Positions 1 to 6,961 of a stretch of 9,078 bases of DNA are shown here, piece by piece. The stretch spans positions 1-9,078 of the forward strand of contig CAZMVQ010000085.1 of the NCBI GenBank assembly GCA_964569865.1, given 5' to 3'. Made by a program: the position numbers and the translations under genes. The notes beneath the pieces are model-generated. The model was given only the letters and a program-made list of their open reading frames with translations. It searched no databases and was not told the DNA's origin. The stretch comes from DROE01 sp964569865 (GTDB taxonomy: Bacteria > Pseudomonadota > Alphaproteobacteria > Rhizobiales > Devosiaceae). How positions within the stretch are numbered: the first letter of the stretch is position 1; the number at the start of each line of letters is the position of its first letter.

Positions 1-124
1 CAGTTCCGAGATGGACCGTCTTTGCTCCGGTTTTCGAATCTGGTAATCGCAATTCTCTGGCATTGAAATTAACATGGTTCCATTGAAGTGTCATAAGCGC
101 ATATAATAGCAGGCTATCAATAGG
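1..124 (-). pseudogene. Tyrosine recombinase (phage-type integrase) remnant, cut by window edge
   Basis: Read on the minus strand from about 124 down to 1, the translation contains LQWNHVNFNARELRLPDS followed directly by KTGAKTVHLG. This is the usual core of tyrosine recombinases: a TLxW-type segment, then a beta-strand stretch with the conserved lysine in the D-S-K-T-G turn. In intact relatives the segment before TLQW holds the first catalytic arginine in a TG-x-R-x-x-E box. Here the text runs SLLLYALMTLQW, so that box is missing. A TAG stop in the same frame (125-127) lies just upstream, and no N-terminal domain can be read. The open frame continues past position 1, so the C-terminal catalytic residues may survive outside the window. 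I read it as a decayed integrase fragment. Recognition of the family is from motif memory, not from a search. Confidence 0.72.
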
Positions 125-127
125 CTA

Positions 128-581
128 CCACTTTTTTACCCTCATCAACTGCGTGGGCTCAATCCGACGGTTTGAGGTAATGGAAAAATCAGCGTTCCTA
201 GTATGGCGTCATATGCCGAGTTTTTTAGTTCCACTGCGTTGTGCCCTACGCATCCTATATCCCAGCTTATTCAAATTCCGCACTATACTGGCCTTGGTCA
301 TTACATTGTGGCAATGGCTGCCCAGCCCGCCAAAACCCTCCCGTTACCTCACGCCTTCGGCTCAGGGCGGCAATCTGTCCTTTGAATTGCCCTGATTTTT
401 GTAATAAGGCAGCAATAGGCGGTCTTGTAAAATAGCAGGAGACAAACATTAACTGGCGCAATGAAGCTCAACAGCGAAACATCAATAGATGTCGAAAAAA
501 CTGCTCCCGGATCTCCCCAGCCAATATTGTTTAGAAGCCTCAACTATCAACACTGATGTTTTAGAGCGATTGCTGCACCTG
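128..581. other. Stretch without a convincing gene
   Basis: About 450 bp between the integrase remnant and the operon control region. Short open frames occur on both strands, but none has a good ribosome binding site together with recognisable protein composition. On the minus strand, 301-212 reads TKASIVRNLNKLGYRMRRAQ then RSGTKKLGI before a stop. A neighbouring frame continues with AYDAILGTL. This faintly recalls a transposase DNA-binding segment followed by a frameshift, but the match is weak. No tRNA, CRISPR or clear terminator was seen. Confidence 0.5.
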
Positions 582-583
582 AC

Positions 584-597
584 CGAAACCGATTTCG
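584..597. promoter_or_regulatory. LacI-type operator O1 (imperfect palindrome)
   Basis: CGAAACCGATTTCG is an imperfect palindrome with the central CG typical of LacI-family operators. It differs from a perfect repeat at one symmetric pair. Its extended left half, ACCGAAACCG (582-591), is the exact reverse complement of the extended right half of the next palindrome (615-624). The centres of the two sites are 25 bp apart. It lies just upstream of the -35-like element and probably binds the repressor encoded immediately downstream. Confidence 0.68.
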
Positions 598-604
598 AAA
601 ATGC

Positions 605-633
605 TTGACGAAACCGGTTTCGGTAGATAGAAG
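605..633 (+). promoter_or_regulatory. Probable sigma-70-type promoter of the operon
   Basis: TTGACG (605-610) matches five of six bases of the -35 consensus. After a 17-bp spacer, TAGAAG (628-633) matches four of six bases of the -10 consensus. This predicts transcription starting near 640, with a leader of roughly 16 nt before the regulator start codon. The second operator overlaps the last two bases of the -35 box and the spacer, so bound repressor would block RNA polymerase. The -10 is not strong, which makes this a reasoned prediction rather than a certain one. Confidence 0.5.
609..622. promoter_or_regulatory. LacI-type operator O2 (perfect palindrome)
   Basis: CGAAACCGGTTTCG is a perfect 14-bp palindrome with a central CG step, the classic shape of a LacI/GalR-family operator. 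It overlaps the end of the -35-like TTGACG and the promoter spacer, about 34 bp before the start codon of the LacI-type regulator. This placement argues for negative autoregulation and control of the whole downstream operon. Confidence 0.8.
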
Positions 634-655
634 GAAACTCGAGCGGGAGGAGTAA

Positions 656-1789
656 ATGAGTGGTTCTTCGAAAAAAAATGTGGTTGGCATTCGTCAGGGC
701 CGGACAAAAAAAATTACTCTAAAAGACCTGTCCGACCAGCTGGGTTTAACCAAAGGGACTGTTTCGCGTGCCCTTAACAAATATCCCGATATCGCTGAAT
801 CTACGCAACAACGTGTGGCGCTTGCCGCCAGCGAACTGGGCTATCGCCCCTCCAGTCACGCCCAGGCCATCAGGACCGGTCTGGTCAAGTCAATCGGGCT
901 TGTTCTGAACGTTGCGGGCGAAAATGCTCACCGCCCGTTCCTAGCCGAATTCCTTGATGGAATATCACGACGTCTGGGCGAAGATGAATGGACATTGGTC
1001 GTGGCAACCGCCCAATCGGATGACCACAGTATTCAAGTGCACTCCCGTCTGATCGCAGAGCAAAAAGTTGATGGCTTCATCCTGCCACGGACAAAAATTC
1101 ATGACAGAAGGGTTGAGTTGCTAAAAAGCAAAGAGGTGCCTTTTGTCCTGTATGGCAGAGTTGCCGACAGTCAGGATTGCGCCTTTTTTGATATTGCCGG
1201 TGAAAATGCCATGCAGCAGGCGGTGGCCCGGCTCCATGGTATGGGGCACAAAAGGATAGCGTTTATTGGCGGTCATAAAGACAACAATTTTGAACTGTTG
1301 CGCCGTGATGGGTATTTGAGGGGGCTGAACAAGGCGCAAATCGAACCTGACAATGATCTTATCGTCGAAGGGGCCATGTCGGTGGAGCAGGGTTTTAGGG
1401 GCGCTCGGGGTTTGCTGTCGCTAGACAACCCTCCGACAGCCATTGTATGCGCCCTTGACCGGGCAGCGCTTGGGGTCTGTCGCGCGGCCACGTCACTGGG
1501 TCTTTATGTCGGGCGTGATATTTCTGTCATTGGATATGATGGCATTCCCGAAGGCGCTTATGCCACTCCGCCCTTGACCACGTTTTCAGTCGATTCAAAA
1601 GTGGCAGGCTCTCGTCTGGCCGATATCGTACTGCAAGTTGTGCGCGGCGGCGATGCCAACAGTTTTCGCGAATTGGCTGATGCCCGTCTGATTGAACGTC
1701 AATCAGATGGACCACCAACCAAATCGTCGAAAGAAATCTGTGCATTGGTTGCACAGACCATTCAACAAAGTCATGGGAGGAAAAAATGA
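656..1789 (+). CDS. LacI/GalR-family transcriptional repressor
   Basis: A 377-residue sugar-responsive repressor, a usual length for the family plus a short basic tail at each end. The N-terminal helix-turn-helix spans about residues 19-40, with ITLKDLSDQLGLTKGTVSRA visible, followed by the hinge-helix region (about 47-74, including ELGYRPSSHAQAIRTG). The rest is the periplasmic-binding-protein-like effector and dimerisation domain, with VDGFILPR (138-145), GHKRIAFIGG (197-206) and ISVIGYDGIPEGAYATPPLT (289-308) as typical landmarks. The ATG at 656 is preceded by GGGAGGAG (645-652). An ATG at 679 is out of frame. The stop overlaps the binding-protein start by 4 bp (ATGA), so the two are translationally coupled. 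Two palindromic operators lie just upstream, so it probably represses its own operon until a substrate or breakdown product binds. The effector is unknown. Two A8 tracts (671-678, 706-713) lie in the first 60 bases. Confidence 0.93.
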   Translation: MSGSSKKNVVGIRQGRTKKITLKDLSDQLGLTKGTVSRALNKYPDIAESTQQRVALAASELGYRPSSHAQAIRTGLVKSIGLVLNVAGENAHRPFLAEFLDGISRRLGEDEWTLVVATAQSDDHSIQVHSRLIAEQKVDGFILPRTKIHDRRVELLKSKEVPFVLYGRVADSQDCAFFDIAGENAMQQAVARLHGMGHKRIAFIGGHKDNNFELLRRDGYLRGLNKAQIEPDNDLIVEGAMSVEQGFRGARGLLSLDNPPTAIVCALDRAALGVCRAATSLGLYVGRDISVIGYDGIPEGAYATPPLTTFSVDSKVAGSRLADIVLQVVRGGDANSFRELADARLIERQSDGPPTKSSKEICALVAQTIQQSHGRKK

Positions 1790-3147
1790 CTTACTCTTCA
1801 AAGAGCAGGTGGAAAAACCTGTTGGTTATAACGTCGCTGGCGTTTGTTTTGTCTGCTGGCGCGGCAAGTGCGGATTCAATTCGATTTTGGACTACGGAGG
1901 AGCAGCCGGACCGGCTGGCAAAGCAACAGGAAATGGCCGTCGATTTTGAAGCATTATCAGGCATTTCTGTTGAAGTTATTCCAGTTACCGAGAGCGATCT
2001 TGGCACCCGCACCACAGCAGCATTTGCTGCTGGTGATTTGCCAGATGTCATTTACCATCCGCTGCAATATACCCTGCCTTGGGCAGAGGCTGGTATTCTT
2101 GATACAGACGCCGCAACGGAAGTTATCGAAAGCCTTGGTGCGGCGACATTTGCTTCTGGTGGACTTAATATGGCTGCCGTCCCGGACGGTTACGCCTCTG
2201 TGCCGGTCGATGGCTGGACACAGATGATCATCTATCGCAAGGATCTGTTTGACGCCGCTGGTCTGTCGGCGCCCAATACCTATGCCGACGTGATTGCAGC
2301 CGTTGATAAACTGCATAATCCCCCTGAAATGTTCGGCTTTGTGTCGGCCACCAAAATCGATGAAAACTTCATGTCTCAAGTGCTTGAGCATGTTTTTCTG
2401 GCCAATGGCGTAACTCCGGTGGATGACAATGGTTTTGCCCCCTTAGATGAAGCCAAAACAATCGAAGTGCTTGAGTTTTACAAGGCGATTACGGAAGCCT
2501 CACCCCCGGGTGAACTTTACTGGAAACAATCGCGTGAACTCTATTTCGCTGGTAAGGCTGCAATGATTATCTGGTCGCCGTTCATCATGGATGAACTTGC
2601 CGGATTGCGCGATGCGGCTCCGCCAACTATCAATGATGACCCGACCACTCGCGCCCTTGCCGATGCCACCGGTTTTGTGACCTCGTTTGCCGGACCCTCT
2701 AATCCGGACGGTGCGGCCTGGGGTGACGTGAGATATTTTGGTATCACTGCGGATGCGGAAGTTGACGCGGCTATGCAGTTTGTCCAATATTCGATGAACG
2801 AAGGATATATGCAGACCCTTTCAATTGCGCCCGAGGGGAAATTCCCTGTGCGTATGGGAACGGCTGAAAATCCTAACGAGTTCCAGACTGCATGGGCAAA
2901 ACTGCCAGTTGGTGTGGATCGTAAAGCACCCCTGTCGGATTTATATCCACAGGACGTGATTGATAATATCGTGCTTGGTCTGAATACCGCCCAGCGCTGG
3001 GGTGTGGTTGAGGGGCAGCTCTCGCTGGCCTCGAAAATCATCAACGCCCAGATATTTAACCGCTATGTGCGTGAATATATCGATGGTGTGCGTGACGCGG
3101 CAGCAACAGTTGCCGTTCTCAACGAAGAACTGGCCAAGGTCAATTAA
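1786..3147 (+). CDS. Periplasmic sugar-binding protein of ABC importer (family 1)
   Basis: A 453-residue extracellular solute-binding protein that should capture the substrate and deliver it to the two permeases. Residues 1-29 form a clear Sec signal peptide: basic start (KSRWK), hydrophobic core, then cleavage after SAGAASA before D30. No lipobox cysteine is present, so the mature protein is probably soluble in the periplasm. The mature start DSIRFWTTEEQ, the segment LPDVIYHPLQYTLPWAEAG (85-103), MIIYRKDLFDAAGL (147-160) and GKAAMIIWSPF (256-266) are characteristic of MalE/UgpB-like family-1 binding proteins. The ATG overlaps the repressor stop and has GGGAGG (1775-1780) five bases upstream. 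The gene is followed by a hairpin that may keep its transcript abundant relative to the permease genes. Ligand identity cannot be read from the sequence. Operon context suggests a small glycoside such as mannosylglycerate. Confidence 0.92.
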   Translation: MTYSSKSRWKNLLVITSLAFVLSAGAASADSIRFWTTEEQPDRLAKQQEMAVDFEALSGISVEVIPVTESDLGTRTTAAFAAGDLPDVIYHPLQYTLPWAEAGILDTDAATEVIESLGAATFASGGLNMAAVPDGYASVPVDGWTQMIIYRKDLFDAAGLSAPNTYADVIAAVDKLHNPPEMFGFVSATKIDENFMSQVLEHVFLANGVTPVDDNGFAPLDEAKTIEVLEFYKAITEASPPGELYWKQSRELYFAGKAAMIIWSPFIMDELAGLRDAAPPTINDDPTTRALADATGFVTSFAGPSNPDGAAWGDVRYFGITADAEVDAAMQFVQYSMNEGYMQTLSIAPEGKFPVRMGTAENPNEFQTAWAKLPVGVDRKAPLSDLYPQDVIDNIVLGLNTAQRWGVVEGQLSLASKIINAQIFNRYVREYIDGVRDAAATVAVLNEELAKVN

Positions 3148-3163
3148 GTAAAGTAAACTAGTT

Positions 3164-3190
3164 GGCCGGAGCACTAAGCGTGCTCCGGTC
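3164..3190 (+). terminator. Intercistronic hairpin, possible partial terminator or RNA-end stabiliser
   Basis: CCGGAGCAC (3166-3174) and GTGCTCCGG (3180-3188) form a perfect 9-bp GC-rich stem around a 5-nt loop (TAAGC). The stem can be extended by a G-T wobble and a G-C pair to 3164-3190. It lies in the 72-bp gap between the binding protein and the first permease, the largest gap in the operon. Only CCCC and a short TTTT (to about 3198) follow, so it is a weak intrinsic terminator at best. In many binding-protein-dependent operons a hairpin here limits read-through or protects the 5' message, giving excess binding protein. That role is inferred. Confidence 0.65.
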
Positions 3191-3219
3191 CCCATTTTAT
3201 CTTAAAACGGCGGGCCATC

Positions 3220-4467
3220 ATGCAGATGACAAACAAACCTCCGACAGGCAGCGGACCGCTACAAAAGCGCGAAGCCAAGCTTGCCTGGGGCATGTTGGCC
3301 CCGACGTTGTTAAGTGCGTCACTTGTTGTAATGCTACCGCTAATAGCGATTTTCTGGATCAGCTTCAAACCTATCGGTCTTGAGGACCTGCGCATGCCGG
3401 AGCCCAGGGTTTATGAACGTATCCGGGGCAATATTGAAAAACCGGGCGACGAGGCTGTGCTCGAATACCGCCTTACCAATTCCTCGAGCAAAGAACCCAT
3501 CACTGACGTGACCATGCGTGATGTCCTGCCCAAAGGTTTGACCATCCTGCAACTTGATCAACGCTGCACCCTGAATGAGCGAATTTTGGTCTGTGATCTG
3601 GGGGATTGGCAGGCAGGGTTTAAAGAACGAATGCGCATGCCCATTACCGGCGATCAGAGCTTTATTGACGCTAATCCGAACCCGCGCGATACGCAGGCAG
3701 ATCTGAGTGGTAATGCCAACTCTGTTTTGTTTGATACCACCTTTACGCTGGAAAATTTCATCCGCCTGTTTGACGGCAGGGAGTTTTGGAGCGTCATCGG
3801 CGTAACCCTGTTCTATACGATCTTTGGCACTATTGGAGCGCTGGTTGTCGGCCTTTTCGCCGCCCTGTTGTTAAACAAGAGTTTTCGCGGTCAGGGCATA
3901 TTGCGAGGTCTTTTCCTGTTTCCCTATGTCGCCCCGGTTATCGCTGTGGCCTTTACCTGGATCACGCTGTTTGATCCGTTCTCCGGTTCTGCCAATGCAT
4001 TGTTGCTACAGATGGGCGTTATCGAAACGCCAATAAACTTTTTCGGCGCAAAACCCCAGGCCTTAATCATGGTCACTGTGTTCGAGATCTGGCGCTATTT
4101 CCCCATGTCGTTCTTGTTCATCCTAGCGCGAATGCAAAGCATCGATGCTGATATGTACGAGGCTGCCGAAATGGATGGCGCCTCACCATTCCAACAGTTT
4201 TGGTATTTATCGGTTCCACAATTAGCCGGTATCCTGAGCGTACTGTTTCTTTTACGCTTTATCTGGACGTTCAACAAATTCGACGACATCTTTTTGCTGA
4301 CCGGAGGCAACGCGGGCACGCGCACGCTGACGGTTAATGTCTATGAACAGGCATTCGCGGTTTCCAACATCGGGGCCGGGGCCGCCGTTGCTGTGGTTAT
4401 CTTCGCAATTTTGGTGATGTTTTCTGTGCTGTTCTTCAAATACGGATCAAGGGAGGAAGGGCTGTGA
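3220..4467 (+). CDS. ABC sugar permease, MalF-like, with DUF11-like periplasmic insert
   Basis: A 415-residue inner-membrane permease, about 100 residues longer than common MalF/UgpA-type subunits. Helix 1 is at about residues 22-48. Residues 50-180 form a large hydrophilic segment that should lie in the periplasm. Further helices follow from about 188, with the cytoplasmic EAA loop at 312-333 (MYEAAEMDGASPFQQFWYL; E314, A315, A316, G320) contacting the ATPase. The insert contains VLEYRLTNSSSKEPITDVTM, then DVLPKGLTIL, C116, C125 and LGDWQAGFKERM. This is the order of motifs seen in DUF11 repeats (Ig-like beta-sandwich), and the two cysteines, the only ones in the protein, could form a disulfide. 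E. coli MalF also has an Ig-like periplasmic P2 loop at the same place that touches the maltose-binding protein. The start ATG at 3220 has only a weak GGCGGG upstream. ATG at 3226 is an alternative. The stop overlaps the next gene by 4 bp. Confidence 0.9.
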   Translation: MQMTNKPPTGSGPLQKREAKLAWGMLAPTLLSASLVVMLPLIAIFWISFKPIGLEDLRMPEPRVYERIRGNIEKPGDEAVLEYRLTNSSSKEPITDVTMRDVLPKGLTILQLDQRCTLNERILVCDLGDWQAGFKERMRMPITGDQSFIDANPNPRDTQADLSGNANSVLFDTTFTLENFIRLFDGREFWSVIGVTLFYTIFGTIGALVVGLFAALLLNKSFRGQGILRGLFLFPYVAPVIAVAFTWITLFDPFSGSANALLLQMGVIETPINFFGAKPQALIMVTVFEIWRYFPMSFLFILARMQSIDADMYEAAEMDGASPFQQFWYLSVPQLAGILSVLFLLRFIWTFNKFDDIFLLTGGNAGTRTLTVNVYEQAFAVSNIGAGAAVAVVIFAILVMFSVLFFKYGSREEGL

Positions 4468-5693
4468 GACTGTTTCGTAAAGGTTATGTCATAGCCCCAA
4501 TACTTGGAGTGCTGTGGGGCGGAGTTGTCGCCATTTGTGTTGCGATTGCCCTGGCGCTGGCCACTGGTGCTGCGGTGACACCCGGCCTGTTGGCAGCAAT
4601 GGCTGCAGGTGGCACCGCGGCGTTCCTGTTGCTGATGCGCAGACCCAATCAATTGGGCAATTTTTCACTGGTGCTGATCACGCTGGTTAGTGCCATAGTC
4701 CTGGTTGCGCTGCGTTTTGGGCAGCCGTTTGGCATACCTCTGGGGCAAATCGCGCCTATGCAAGCAGGTGGCCTGATTATATTTGCCGCCGGTAGTGTCC
4801 TGCCTCTTCGTGCAATGTTGCACGAAATACCAGTCGGTGCGTTATCGCGCTATGAATTCGAGACTGCCATCATCCGGTTTCTGACCGGATTCGGTTATGT
4901 TTTTTTTACCCTGATTGTGGCTATTCCGTTCTTCATCATGGTGATGACCAGCCTGAAAAGCCAACAGGCTCTACTGCTTAATCCACTTGATTATTCCCTC
5001 GATCTAAGTCGCGGCTGGGGCCTGTTCAGATCCTACGTCGAACTTTTTCGCGACTTCAATTTTGGTCGCTATCTGCTGACATCAGGATTTGTTTCAGTAA
5101 TGACAGTAATCGTCACGCTTGCGTTCAGCATCCCGGGAGCCTATGCGGTGGCTCGCCTGCGCTTCAAGGGGCAGGCGATGATGTCGCGCTCAATCTTGTT
5201 GATCTATATGGTGCCAATGATTGTGCTGGCCCTGCCGATTTACATTGCCTTTTCCATGGTCGGCCTGCGAAATTCAATCTTTGGTATTCTGTTAATATAT
5301 CCGGTTACCACCATCCCGGTAGCACTTTATATGTTGCAGGGTTATTTCCGTGGACTTCCGGCCGAGATTGAAGAAGCCGGGCTGATGGATGGGTTGAGCC
5401 GTTTAAAAGTCATCTGGCAGATAACTCTGCCGCTCTCGTTGCCGGCCATCGCCTCGGTGTCGCTTTATGTGTTCATGATCGCCTGGAACGAGTTTTTGCT
5501 GGCCTTTATGTTGCTTGATGACCCAAGCAAATTCACCCTGACCCGCGGCGTGGCGATGCTGAATTCTTCAGAAATTCCTCGCCAGCACCTGATGGCCGGG
5601 TCCGTGATCGCGACAATCCCGATCATGCTGATTTTTTTGGGGCTGGAAAGGTTTATGACCAAGGGCCTGACAGCAGGCAGCGTGAAAGGATAA
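4464..5693 (+). CDS. ABC sugar permease, MalG-like, with extra N-terminal membrane helices
   Basis: A 409-residue second permease subunit, well above the approximately 280 residues of ordinary MalG/UgpE proteins. The conserved permease core begins near residue 140 with a first helix (about 143-161) and includes TSLKSQQALLLNP, SIPGAYAVARLRFKG (222-236) and the EAA loop at 301-323 (EIEEAGLMDGLSRLKVIWQI; E304, A305, G310), which docks on the ATPase. Residues 1-140 contain about four hydrophobic stretches (roughly 7-33, 41-57, 66-83 and 98-113) not needed in standard MalG proteins. Their function is unknown. Some alpha-glucoside (AglG-type) permeases are also longer than MalG, from memory. The start codon is GTG, overlapping the previous stop (GTGA), with GGGAGG (4451-4456) seven bases upstream. 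It should pair with the MalF-like subunit to form the channel. Confidence 0.9.
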   Translation: MRLFRKGYVIAPILGVLWGGVVAICVAIALALATGAAVTPGLLAAMAAGGTAAFLLLMRRPNQLGNFSLVLITLVSAIVLVALRFGQPFGIPLGQIAPMQAGGLIIFAAGSVLPLRAMLHEIPVGALSRYEFETAIIRFLTGFGYVFFTLIVAIPFFIMVMTSLKSQQALLLNPLDYSLDLSRGWGLFRSYVELFRDFNFGRYLLTSGFVSVMTVIVTLAFSIPGAYAVARLRFKGQAMMSRSILLIYMVPMIVLALPIYIAFSMVGLRNSIFGILLIYPVTTIPVALYMLQGYFRGLPAEIEEAGLMDGLSRLKVIWQITLPLSLPAIASVSLYVFMIAWNEFLLAFMLLDDPSKFTLTRGVAMLNSSEIPRQHLMAGSVIATIPIMLIFLGLERFMTKGLTAGSVKG

Positions 5694-5702
5694 TAAAAAA
5701 TC

Positions 5703-6959
5703 ATGCTTGATAATCTGGACACCAAGGCCCGCGACATTTTGCTGGGCAATGACATGGGCACATATACTGTGCCCACAGCTGGCCTATACCCCTACCAGTG
5801 GAACTGGGACAGCGCCTTTGCCGCCCTTGGATTTTCTACTTTTGATCTTGAACGCGCCTGGGTTGAGCTGGAAACTCTGTTCAGCGGGCAGTGGGCCAAC
5901 GGCATGGTGCCCCATATTATTTTCCATCGCAAAAGCGCCGGCTATTTTCCTGGACCCGATGAATGGGGCACAACGCACTCCCCCCCCACTTCCGGCATCT
6001 CTCAACCCCCGGTTGTAGCTACCGTTATGCGCAAAATTTTTGAAAAAGACCCTGAAGGTGGACATGCACGACTGAAAAAGCTGTTCCCAAAACTTCTGGC
6101 ATGGCATCGCTGGTTTTTTAACAACCGCAACGAAGATGGCATGATTGTCGTCAACCACCCTTGGGAAAGCGGACGCGACAATGCGCCTGAGTGGGATGAG
6201 GCGATGCGCAATATCGACATTTCAAATGTTGGCAATTACCAGCGCAACGATCTGGGCCATGTTGATCCGCACATGCGGCCGCAAAAATCTGATTATGACC
6301 GCTTCATGGCCATAGTCTATGCCGGGCGCGAATGCTCTTGGAACGAAGCCGAACTGGCCGCTAATGGCCCGTTTCGGGTTGCCGATCCGGGCATGACCTT
6401 TATTCTGCTGCGTGCCAACCGTGACCTGCGGGCAATGGGCGAAATCCTTGGTGAGGACTTAACCGAGATCTCTCATTGGATAAAGGTGATAGAGGAAGGT
6501 GCGAAAAAGCTCTGGAACCCAGAAATTAAAGCCTATGACGCGCTTAATATCCGAACCGGCAATTTTGCCCACAGCCTGTCGTCTGCAGCATTTTTGTGCT
6601 GGTATGGCGGTATAAATGACACTCGCATGCTCGCCATCTTTGATAAGGTAAGCAGTGCTTCTCCGTTTGCCATGCCAAGCCATGATCCGGACTCAGACCG
6701 GTTTGAACCCTTTCGCTACTGGCGCGGACCTGTCTGGGGGGTCATCAACACGTTATTGGCAATGGGCATGCGCGATATGGGCCTTAACAATCAGGCTGAA
6801 AGGCTTCGCAATGACACAGCCACGCTTATCGCCCGATCCGGCTTTGCCGAATATTACAACCCTGAAGACGGTAGTCCGGCAGGCGGTATGGATTTCACCT
6901 GGACTGCGGCCATCTGGCTGGCATGGGCCTCCCCCAAGGCACAGAAAAAAGGACAATAA
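5703..6959 (+). CDS. GH63-type glycoside hydrolase, mannosylglycerate/glucosylglycerate hydrolase-like
   Basis: A 418-residue (alpha/alpha)6-barrel hydrolase expected to invert and cleave a small alpha-glycoside in the cytoplasm, since there is no signal peptide. The N-terminal part has the active-site pattern GLYPYQWNWDSAFAALGF (27-44), followed by GMVPHIIFH (67-75) and TSGISQPPV (96-104). NHPWESGRDNAPEWDEAM (151-168) supplies the probable general acid D159. GFAEYYNPEDGSPAGG (380-395) supplies the probable base E383, and FTWTAAIWLAW follows. FRYWRGPVWGVINTLL (337-352) is another GH63/trehalase-fold signature. Overall length and motif order resemble bacterial mannosylglycerate and glucosylglycerate hydrolases more than the much longer GH63 glucosidases. 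Its place between permease and ATPase genes and next to a mannose/lyxose isomerase favours a mannoside. Glucosylglycerate or another alpha-glycoside cannot be excluded. AAAGGA (5685-5690) lies 12 bases before the ATG. A C8 run (5980-5987) interrupts neither frame nor motif. Confidence 0.85.
   Translation: MLDNLDTKARDILLGNDMGTYTVPTAGLYPYQWNWDSAFAALGFSTFDLERAWVELETLFSGQWANGMVPHIIFHRKSAGYFPGPDEWGTTHSPPTSGISQPPVVATVMRKIFEKDPEGGHARLKKLFPKLLAWHRWFFNNRNEDGMIVVNHPWESGRDNAPEWDEAMRNIDISNVGNYQRNDLGHVDPHMRPQKSDYDRFMAIVYAGRECSWNEAELAANGPFRVADPGMTFILLRANRDLRAMGEILGEDLTEISHWIKVIEEGAKKLWNPEIKAYDALNIRTGNFAHSLSSAAFLCWYGGINDTRMLAIFDKVSSASPFAMPSHDPDSDRFEPFRYWRGPVWGVINTLLAMGMRDMGLNNQAERLRNDTATLIARSGFAEYYNPEDGSPAGGMDFTWTAAIWLAWASPKAQKKGQ
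6948..6953 (+). promoter_or_regulatory. Ribosome binding site that sets the ATPase start
   Basis: AAAGGA lies eight bases before the ATG at 6962. The upstream in-frame ATG at 6923 has no such sequence, would overlap the hydrolase gene by 37 bp, and would add 13 residues not typical of the family. The 6962 start gives a protein beginning MDVIVLKEVEKWFGD, the normal N-terminus of these ATPases. Confidence 0.75.
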
Positions 6960-6961
6960 CA

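Noticed and set aside
108..127. Repeated AGGCTA units at 111-116 and 122-127
   Set aside because: Two short copies only, inside the decayed integrase trace; consistent with chance.
153..395. Plus-strand 80-codon open frame in the upstream region
   Set aside because: No Shine-Dalgarno, low-complexity hydrophobic and proline content, no family resemblance, and it overlaps other equally poor frames on both strands.
1957..2391. Long minus-strand open frame (144 codons) opposite the binding-protein gene
   Set aside because: A shadow of a strongly supported plus-strand gene, with no ribosome binding site or family motif.
5703..6959. Reading the hydrolase as a trehalase (GH37)
   Set aside because: The fold is shared, but the protein is shorter than GH37 trehalases, lacks a signal peptide, and its motif order fits the short bacterial GH63 mannosyl/glucosylglycerate hydrolases better.
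6923..6961. Upstream in-frame ATG giving a 361-residue ATPase
   Set aside because: It lies inside the hydrolase gene, has no ribosome binding site and adds residues foreign to the family; ATG at 6962 with AAAGGA upstream is better.
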